A DNA stretch of 64,000 nt from Dactylorhiza incarnata (lineage: Eukaryota > Streptophyta > Magnoliopsida > Asparagales > Orchidaceae), in the NCBI GenBank assembly GCA_033032865.1, contig JAWHQI010000501.1, positions 434,001 through 498,000 on the forward strand. Reading direction: 5' to 3'. This document shows, piece after piece, positions 55,461 to 64,000 of the stretch. Both the position numbers and the translations under genes were made by a program. Numbering within the stretch: the first letter of the stretch is position 1; each line of letters begins with the position of its first letter. The notes under the pieces were generated by a model. That model saw nothing but the letters and a program-made list of their open reading frames with translations. It was not told where the DNA came from and did no database searches.

Positions 55461-58043
55461 GGAGGTTCGGGTGAAGTTTAAGATACGCGGGACGAAAGTT
55501 TATAGATCGCCCATGACATTCCATAGTAGTCATTATCACACAGCTCGACTATTTGAGGGACCGGAGTCAGTATATGATCGACCCAGTAAAGCTCCTCCTT
55601 GGTGATCCTCATACTATTATGATGATCATCTTCGCCCGCCACCTCATGCTTGTAGGGATCACGTCTACCCTCAGACACGATTTGAGTCTGTTAGGGACAA
55701 CCATTTAAATGAATATCAAGAGCCCTATAGAGGTCACCATCAACAAGATACATCACATCTCGAGACTTTCCTAGTGTTCCTAAAACGGAGATGTCAGAAG
55801 CTGAATTTCAACGATTGGTTCTTGAAAATTTTGATCGCATGGATGCTAATTTTGATCGCATAAAGACTGCCTTAATAAGAATCAATAAAAGAAAACTTAA
55901 TGGTTTAGGTCAAACCACTGATGTGTCTAGTAGTGCTTCCACTGACATGAGAGACTCAAGACCTGAGTTTGATACATCACATTTTGATGAGACTCGGTGC
56001 CTGCATGATTTTAAAGTTGAGTTTGCTCATGAACAAATTACTCCTGCGGTTAGAGACCCATTCCTCGACACTCTACCTTTTAATCCACTCTTGAGTATTG
56101 GCTCTTCCCACTCTTCCCTTGTCATTGTACCGATACAGCACAACCGAGATCCGCGAGCTTAATGTTGTTCTCGTAGTGCATGCCTCACCCGTTTTTGAGG
56201 ACATGACCTCTATCGGCGATACTCATGTGGAGGATCATCCCTCTATTATTGAATTCATTGTTGAACCTCCCGATGAGCCTCCTAATGAGCCACCACTCCC
56301 CAGTGAGGATCAAGGGTCTAGCATTGTCTTTGTTGTGGGTGTCCCACTTATTTCCTTGGACACTATCGTTAGTGATGATTTTCTTTCGGAAGATCATTCT
56401 GTCATTAGTGGTCCCCTCGAGAAACCCTTTGAGTCTCCGAGTGACCCATTTGATGAGCCTCCCTTCCCAGGGAGCATTAATCTTAGTATGGATGGCTTAT
56501 GTCTTCGCCCGAGTGAGCTTCACATTCGCGATGAATTTTCTTATATACCTCCTGGAGAGCTATTTGACGGCCCTTATCATTTGAGAGGTGCCCGACACAC
56601 CCCTGCATTGTATTTTTTGTCATCATCTACGACAATCCTTTTGTTGGTTGTGTCATCCACGACAAACTTTTCTATCTACAACCGGGTGAGCATCCCGATA
56701 GCCCACAACCCTTAGGAGGTATTTGGCACCCCATAATTCTGCAGCTCGGTACTGATGCCTCAAGAAGTCATTTAGGTATTTGTCGCAAACTCGATGAATA
56801 TTTCTACATTCCACCCAAAGAGCTTCCCGATAGGTCACCCAATTTTAGAAACGTTCACATTGTTATCAGACTTCCCCCTAGAGAATATATCATGTTTGTT
56901 GCGCCTCATTTGCATCATCATTTGTATGAGAGCACTCCAGATATTTCTGGACTACGTTGTTACTCGTCACATTTGCGACGAATTTCATTATACCCCTCTC
57001 GATGCCCCCGGATGAGCCACATGTTGAACCACCGCTCATCAAGGATATATCTATCATTAGTAGGACTGTCGAGTTTGAAAGTACACTCAATGACTCGCTG
57101 ATCTTATGTCTTACTACCCGCACTTGTAGAGACAGCGCACACATTATATTGGCACATCTTATTACTGATGCCTCTGATGTTCATTTGAGTGTTCATCGCA
57201 CCCGCAATGAATTTTTTCATGCCTCACCTTCCGAGCCTCCTGGTCATGTACCCAACTTGAGAGTTACTTATAGTACCAAAAACCTCCGGTTTAAGGATTT
57301 GGTCGTGTCAGTTGTTCATCTTTTACATTTGTTGCATGATCATTTACATTTAGTGCATGACTCATCTGTGTTGAATGATTCACATCTGTTGTATATTTTG
57401 CATCATTTGCTTGAAATACATGAATTAATCCGAAAGAAAATTACTAACAGTATTGAATTATATAAGGCACATGCAGATATACACATACGTGAGCAACATT
57501 TTTTGGTGAGTGAGCATGTCATAGTCAGAATTTGCATGGAGAGGCTCCCAAAAGGAGTCGCTACTAAGCTACAACTTAACCGAATGAGTCCTTATGGGAT
57601 TATAAAGAAAAGTGAAACGAATGCCTACGTGATCGATCTCCTTGCAGGTATGGGTATTCATCTCGTATTTAATACGAAAGATTTGACACAATACTTTGAA
57701 CCTCCCGAACATAGGGACCCTCCCAGTTTCAGCCTGACCCTTACTCCGACCACCTAGTACGAACACCTACGGGCTTGCCCGCACCCTCTATGATTCCACC
57801 GGTTCTTCTGGATCCACCTGCACGAGAGGTGAGAGCTGAGAGAATTACTGACATTGTGGCGTATGAGTGCACCACCACCCAGTACGACCCATCTTGCCAT
57901 TATCTAGTGCACTGGAGTGGACGCCCCACCTTTGACGACACTTGCCTATCGTCAAAAGATCTTGTTAGACTTGCCCCCGGTCTTCGACTACAGCTCGATC
58001 ATCTCCATTCATGAGAGATGAATGTTTTTCAGTCGGGGGGAGT
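55461..58043 (+). pseudogene. E8 interior: unrecognised frames plus gypsy integrase C-terminus
   Basis: 55791-56162 is an open frame (MSEAEFQRLVLENFDRMD) of unknown family. 56165-57300 holds degenerate frames with recurring themes (EPP/DEPP strings, IRDEFSYIPPGEL, DEYFYIPPKEL, RNEFFHASPSEPPG), suggesting internally duplicated sequence. From about 57420 the text matches the end of Ty3/gypsy integrase: IHELIRKKI, REQHFLVSEHVIVRI, then ERLPKGVATKLQ, a GPY/F-like SPYGIIKK and NAYVIDL. 57775-58014 resembles the distal chromodomain-like tail (HYLVHWSGRPTFDDT). No catalytic core remains. Confidence 0.7.
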
Positions 58044-58880
58044 TGATGGGGATTAGCCGCATGATCGTGATTGATAGAGGAGACCGGGACACCACTCGGC
58101 GGGACCCGCATTTGCGTATTTGCTTGGGGTACATTGATCGGATCGGCGATCTAAGACCATGAGTGCGTCCGGAGCGCCGTTTTATTATCTATGTATTTTT
58201 TTAATATTATTTAGCATTACTATGACACTAGGCGTAACGACCAATCATAGCCGTTCACGTCGGGTGCACAGCCGCCCCTCTCGTTATAAATAGGGGTGGA
58301 GGTTTTCAGTTTGGGTTATTGTTGATTTTGTGAGGATTCAAGAACCGATAATCTAATCGTGGTGCGTCGCGACGTCCCGATTTGTTTCCCTTAATTTTCC
58401 AACTCCGCCTTTTGATTTTCCGTTCCTTACCCTTGTCCCGTAACTCCACTGCACTTTCCTCATCTAAACTGCATATTGCGTAAATGTCAGTCTTGATCCA
58501 CCTCTCCCACACAATTTCACCGCTAACTGCCCGATAACTCTTCCCAACCACACGAAACTGCCCGCTCTTCTTCCTCCAGTCCGATCGAAGATTCCCAGAC
58601 CCACCCTAACCGCACGCCTGCGTTCGATCGTTCCCCTCCTTCCGATCAAAAGACACAAACCCTGGGGATCGTCTTTGTCCCCCCCTGTCGATCGTCGCCG
58701 CCCAGTCGTCTTCCTCCCCCATCCAACCACCCAGCCACATGCGTTTGTTGTCGATTCATCTCCCCCGCTGTTGCAGATCACCATTTCTGCTCCCGGAATT
58801 CCTTATCCTGTCCCTGTTCCACCATCGAGAGTCCTCCTCCACCCTAAAACTAAACCTAAAGAACCCATCTCATCTCCTAA
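58044..58880 (+). repeat. E8 3' LTR, truncated by a later insertion
   Basis: Starts TGATGGGGATTAGCCGC and follows the 5' LTR (52752-53416, then 54791-54822) up to CATCTCCTAA. A TATA box is in CGTTATAAATAGGGG (near 58283), matching 53003 in the 5' LTR. Confidence 0.82.
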
Positions 58881-61563
58881 TGTCACGACCCGTCTCGACA
58901 AGAGTCAGAGTGCGCTCCGGGGCGGGCCGTGATGCCACAGGCATGGACGAAAAGGAATTCATGCCTGCTAAGGCAGAAACAGAAATACAACAAATAATTT
59001 TAAAAGATGTTACTTTTGGGTAAAATAGGTTGATTTATTGTGGAAGCTTTAAAATATGATAGTTTGAAACAGGTGCACATGCATTTTTGCAAAAGAACTT
59101 AAGATACAAGTTTTGGAACAGAAATTTATGCAGTGATCATCGTAGATGAATGAGCATTCAAAACATGTCAAATTCTAATACATATAATATTTAGCCTAGC
59201 AGTTGTCCACGAAACATGAGAAAATGGCTGATCGTAATTACTACATAACAGAAATATCCGACAGTAAAAGAAATGAAACATAAACACAAAACCTGGAACT
59301 TGACGCATATCGACCTCAGAGAGCAGGCGGCGCAGGCACGAACACTAAGGCAAATCCAAACAGAAGGAAAAGCCTCAGAACATTAAAATCAACAGGAGTA
59401 AAGCTAAATAAAAATACGAGCAGGAGAAACAGAATATTTGTGTACCGCTTTTCATGAAACAGAGCTAACAAGACAGGAAAGCAAGTGAGACAAGCAGAAA
59501 TATCTAGAATTATTAGCCTACTCCGGAGTATAGCATAAATATCCTTGTAATGACATAAGCTGTAATCGTTGAAATGCGTAGGTATTTACAGTGGGTGCAC
59601 ATAGTTCACACTCAAGTTCAAGTGTAAGTCTTACTAGAATAAGAGTATTTGCTGCTTACTGTGACCATGCAATCAAGACGATGCACCACCTAAACCCTAG
59701 CTTCCAAGATTTACTTATGACACTCAGGACCTAAGTGATTCAGAAATTTAAGCTTGCTATGACTGGTCCTTTGTTCTCATTAGGGATTCAAGAGGAAACC
59801 CAAGTCAAGGAGTTTCATCAATTAAACCCTAGCTTTCAATGTTAACTTACATTATTAACGACTTAGTGCAGGATTTCGTGGATTCTAGCATATCAAGACA
59901 TGTAACCAAGATACTGATTCAGATATACAAGAGTATATTTTACAAACGTGAAACGGAAGGAATCAAATTATAGAAAATTATTTACTCGAGTCTTAGAACC
60001 TGGCATGCATAAGAAACAAGATTCGATGACTCAAAGAACTCGATAGAGAGTTTAGAAACTTGCGGATTCAAGTATTCACGAGTAATAAGATTATTATACA
60101 TCATTTTCCAGGATATCAAGTATTCCCTTAGATTACGTCATTCAAGGACATGAATATCTTCTAAGTAAACATGTGTACGAGCCGAATATTTTATATCAAG
60201 CACAATTCATCTAGTTGCTAGCAGGATCTTAACATTTATCATTATAACAATTAATGTTTCTGCTCGAAAAGATCTTCTAGTCTTCCATTTATCCATCAAA
60301 TGAGATGCAATTCAATTAAGTGAAAATCCAATTTAAACCACTTTTGTTCACTAACTCGTCTTCCAACAAATGAGACACAATTCATCTAAATGAATATTCA
60401 AGTAACACTCATTCACATTCCCAACTTATGACATTCCAAACACGTGACACCTCAATCTATTAACAAGTCAAATTCAGACATTCAAGAACTAAGTTTATTT
60501 GATGAAACATGTATTCAAAGCAAAGTCATAAAATAGAAAGAAGAGACAGGATAAATAAATTCAATGCTTGCAAGAGAGAGGGATCTCTACTTGGCTTAAA
60601 TGAGGCGGAATCTGATGGCGGTGGCTAAGCGGCGCAAGCAAAAACCAGAAACCCTAATTAAACCTGTTCAGGAACAACGAAAGCGACAAAGCATAATTTA
60701 CTACTCTAATACAAGCATTTTACGACGCAAAATTTAAACAAAGAGAGTTTAGCAGATTTTACCTCCCTCAAAGGTGAGGGGAGAAGAGATTCCGCGTGGA
60801 GACGGAGACTTTGCGGCGCTTTAGGCTAGGGAAACCCTAATTCGGAAGGGTCCTCAAGAGATCCCACCAATTAGAGCGACGAACGGCACCGAGGAGCACG
60901 AAGACCTAGAAATTGGACGGTTATAACAGGGGCAAAAATGTTGGATCACAAAATTGCAATATATAAGCAAAATGGGGCACGAATAAATCATTAGGGTTTA
61001 TGAAAATTCTGAAATCAAGGGTGGAGGAGGAAGGTTCTTACCCAAGGAAGACAAGACCGGGCTCAAGGAGCCGAATCCGAGTCTGAAATCTGAGAGGCGG
61101 GTTCGAGCAAAACCCTAGGGCGAAATCGGAGCCCAAGGAGGAGAGGGTGGCTGACGGACCTTGAAGAGGAGGGAGGAAGTCGATACAGGCCTCCAGAAAT
61201 GGAGAAGAGGTGGTTATCGACAACCTTGCAGGAGAGGAGGGTTGTCGGCCCCTTGGAGGAACAGGGGCGGCAGCACCTGGAGCTAGAGGAGGCGAGGAGG
61301 AAGGCTGCCGGCGGCTTTGGGAGGAGGAGAATCTGACGGCTAGGGCACAGAGGAGGCGGCAGGGCGGGAGATGCGCGAGCGGGAGCGGCTCGAGGCGAAA
61401 CCGGGAGTGGGATCGGGGTCGGCTTGCGGGAAATAGCGAGACGGGAGCGAGAGCCCTACCCGAGGTCTAATTAAAGGGGGAGGGGTGCGGCTAGCCAAAT
61501 AACAATAATAGGAAGGGGTAATTAATATTCTTATCACTAGATTTTTTTTAAGGGGTTGTTATA
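58881..61563 (-). repeat. LARD 3' LTR (about 2.68 kb)
   Basis: Left copy. 58881-60201 aligns with 62697-64000. The remainder to 61563 has no partner inside the window, so the right border rests on the GTTGTTATA end and the adjacent purine tract. The part 60600-61470 is GC-richer with Arg/Gly-rich spurious frames. Confidence 0.75.
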
Positions 61564-62696
61564 TTCTCCCCTACTTAGGAAGTTTCGTCCCAAAACTTCC
61601 TGAGGATTCTCTGAATGGGACCTATCATGGCGAAGATTCAGATGTCATTCATTCCAAACAAGATTTGCAGGTCAAGACATGAAAGCTAACTATGAATATG
61701 GTGAAACAGAAAGGAAAACAAGCACGGAGACTTACCGAGATCAAGAGAAAATTTGCGGATCCTTGCTTCGCATATCAGATTCAAGTTCTCGAGAGAATTA
61801 TTCAAACTTTCCATGCATTCAAAACACAGTTATCATAAGGATTATTTTTCTTTCGAAACTTGATTACTTGATATTCTACGATCTTAGCGGGTATGGCCAG
61901 ATACGAAGGATTAGATTCAGGGAACACAAGAATTTCTTCACTCAGCTCGGAATTGAGGGATAAGACTCAAAAATTCTGGAGCGAAGAATCTTTGCACGAA
62001 GGGGGGTAACTTACTTGCGATGTTGACGCTTAAGAGCTAGCTAGAATGGGATACTGGAGAATCAGATGAGATCGATAGACAAGCAGAACAGGAAGCACTG
62101 ATTACGAATACCGGAGATTTGAAACTAGAGATTCTAAAACATTTCCTACTGTCAGGTACATAAATTATGTAATAATTACAGCATTTTCATTGGACAACTC
62201 TAGGTAATGATCATGCAAGTGCAACCATGAGATTGTGTGTGATGTCAAGCAAATAGTAAATTCATGTGTGTACAATCATTATTGTTGTTCTTAGCTAGAC
62301 ACTTGTGCAATGCTTATGATATGAATGCAAATGAATGGATACACATGTCATGTTAAGCGCCCATATCACTTAACATGTCATGCATATTGAGACTCTAATG
62401 CCAACGCACTTGAAAATATTAAACTGCCCATAACCATTTAATATTCGCAAGCGCTGTATATCCTAGTGAAATTCATATGCACAAAAATGTTAAGTTTTCC
62501 CATACTCCCATAACATTCGTGTGCATACTACTCATGCTTATGAGTGTGTGTGTGTGTGTTTCAGCCGCGAACAACAAATAATGACAAGGTGCGTGAAGTA
62601 ATGATGCATGTATATATATTTATAAAATAAGATTCAAAATATTTGATAATTGTAAAATATTTTATCTTTAGAGCATAACCTACCTCTGATACCAAC
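61564..62696 (-). other. LARD interior, 1.13 kb non-coding
   Basis: No gag or pol motif on either strand. It includes a short (TG)n run near 62547-62560 and the primer-binding site at its right end. Confidence 0.7.
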
Positions 62697-64000
62697 TATC
62701 ACGACCCGTCTCGACAAGATTCAGAGTGCGCTTCGGGGCGGGCCGTGATGTCACAGGCATGGGCGAAAAAAGAATCCATGCCTGCTAAGGCGGAAACAGA
62801 AATACTACAAATAATTTTAAAAGATGTTACTTTGGGATAAAACAGGTTGATTTATTGCGTAAGCTTTAAAATATGATAGTTTGAAACAGGTGCACATGCA
62901 CTTTTGCAAAAGAACTTAAGATACAAGTTTTGGAACATAAATTTATGCAGTGATCATCGCAGATGAATGAACATTTAAAACATGTCAAATTCTAATACGT
63001 TGTCCATGAAACATGAGAAAATGTCTGATCGTAATTACTACATAACAGAAATATCCGACAGTAAAATAAATGAAACATAAACACAAAACCTGGAACTTGA
63101 CGTAGATCGGCCTCAGAGAGCAGGCGGCGCAGGCACGAACACTAAGGCAAATCCAAACAGAAGGAAAAGCCTCAGAACATTGAAAATCAACAGAAGTAAA
63201 GCTAAATAAAAATACGAGCAGGAGAAACAGAATATTTGTGTACCGCTTTTCATGAAGCAGAGCCAACAAGACAGGCAAGCAAGTTAGACAAGCAGAAATA
63301 TCTAGAATTATTAGCCTACTCCGGAGTATAGCATAAATATCCTTGTAACGACATAAGCTGTAATCGTTGAAATGCGTAGGTGTTTACAGTGGGTGCATAT
63401 GGTTCACACTCAAGTTCAAGTGTAAGTCTTACTAGAATAAGAGTATTTGCTGCTTACCGTGACCATGCAATCAAGACGATGCACCACCTAAACCCTAGCT
63501 TCCAAAATTTACTTATGACACTCAGGACCAAAGTGATTCAGAAATTTAAGCTTGCTATGACCGGTCCTTTGTTCCCATTAGGGATTCAAGAGGGAACCCA
63601 AGTCAAGGAGTTTCATCAATTAAACCCTAACTTTCAATGTTAACTTACATTATTAACGACTTAGCGCAGGATTTCGTGGATTCTAGCATATCAAGACATG
63701 TAACCAAGATACTGATTCAGATATACAAGAGTATATTTTACAAACGTGAAACGGGAGGAATCAAGTTATAGAAAATTATTTACTCGAGTCTTAGAACCAG
63801 ACAGGCATAAGAAACAAAATTCGATGACTCAAAAAACTCGATAGAGAGTTTAGAAACTTGCGAATTCAAGTATTCACGAGTAAGAAGATTATTATACATC
63901 ATTTTCCAGGATATCAAGTATTTCCTTAGATTACGTCATTCAAGGACATGAATATCTTCTAAGTAAACATGTGTACGAGCCGAATATTTTATATCAAGCG
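62697..64000 (-). repeat. LARD 5' LTR, partial
   Basis: Right copy, starting at the primer site and running off the window. Differs from the left copy by scattered substitutions and one deletion of roughly 25-30 bases. Confidence 0.8.

Larger units (their letters stand above)
52752..58880 (+). mobile_element. E8: gypsy-derived element with replaced core
   Basis: 5' LTR (52752-55446) starts TGATTGGGATCAGCCGC and contains a 1.37 kb insertion (53417-54790). The primer site TTGGTATCAGAG is at 55449-55460. The interior is 55447-58043, with the purine-rich TCGGGGGGAGT ahead of the 3' LTR at 58044. The 3' LTR is cut at 58880 by the LARD-like element and would resume beyond the window. The interior has no gag, protease, RT or integrase core but keeps a Ty3/gypsy integrase C-terminus. 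Confidence 0.78.
58881..64000 (-). mobile_element. LARD-like element with about 2.7 kb LTRs, cut by window edge
   Basis: The segment beginning TGTCACGACCCGTCTCGAC at 58881 recurs from 62697 (TATCACGACCCGTC...) and stays closely similar to the window end. The left LTR appears to span 58881-61563, ending GGGGTTGTTATA. Minus-strand orientation follows from the primer site TTGGTATCAGAGGTAGG next to 62697, and a purine tract (complement of TTCTCCCCTACTT) right after 61563. Only about 1.13 kb (61564-62696) lies between, without coding capacity. The right LTR lacks a short segment present on the left (near 59180-59205). The far end and TSD are off-window. Confidence 0.82.

Noticed and set aside
51725..64000. 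Search for the next MAP1 exons (GHGVG block and final metal ligands)
   Set aside because: No in-frame match with splice sites was seen; they are presumably beyond 64000.

Overview
This is plant nuclear DNA, apparently from a flowering plant with a large, repeat-rich genome. I cannot name the species. I see no bacterial operons, no CRISPR array and no rRNA or intact tRNA gene. The whole window appears to lie inside one host gene on the + strand, a type I methionine aminopeptidase of the organelle-targeted plant class (MAP1B/C/D-like). Four consecutive exons (12104-12265, 12371-12412, 18360-18431, 51645-51724; 356 bp in total) read in one continuous frame between consensus splice sites. They carry the first half of the catalytic domain. 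The gene runs off both ends. Its introns in the window are at least 12.1 kb, 105 bp, 5.9 kb, 33.2 kb and at least 12.3 kb long, and the large ones are mostly transposable elements.

Layout from left to right. (i) 1-6344: minus-strand Ty1/copia element (E1), broken, with a 1.19 kb 5' LTR full of 77-80 bp tandem repeats and a small Mutator-like element inserted in gag. (ii) 6480-7014: decayed 3' end of an RTE-type LINE. (iii) 7015-12020: plus-strand copia element (E2) with 126-128 bp LTRs. (iv) 12104-12412: MAP1 exons. (v) 5.9 kb intron with a 1.0 kb TRIM-like element (12981-14009), a 128 bp foldback MITE (14127-14254) and a 2.4 kb gag-only TR-GAG element with perfect 5 bp TSDs (15352-17783). 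(vi) MAP1 exon 18360-18431. (vii) 33.2 kb intron with a 315 bp tandem duplication, broken copia E3, an isolated LTR (E9), copia E4 (24155-29173), a 10.4 kb SIRE/Maximus-like copia element E5 (30678-41092, TSD CCTAT) with an extra ORF set after pol, and a deletion-ridden copia E6. E6 is split by gypsy E7 (42387-48774, TSD GACTG), which is split by a second Mutator-like element (47009-48207), which itself holds three tRNA-like SINE copies. A compact non-autonomous LTR element E10 (49536-51339, TSD ATATA) follows. (viii) MAP1 exon 51645-51724. (ix) 52752-58880: chimeric gypsy-derived E8. (x) 58881-64000: LARD-like element with about 2.7 kb LTRs, cut by the window edge.

The host gene and the elements do not form a pathway. 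Relations worth noting are the parasite-like non-autonomous elements (TRIM, TR-GAG, E9) that share LTR ends, the TR-GAG gag that closely resembles the gag of autonomous-type gypsy E7, and a 21 bp palindromic unit (CGTCGA-N7-TCGACG core) found 18 times in E5, in both LTRs, inside gag and downstream of pol. The same core builds the tandem repeats in the LTR of the unrelated copia E1. I consider this dispersed palindrome the best candidate for something undescribed, and the giant-intron MAP1 gene the best biological context.
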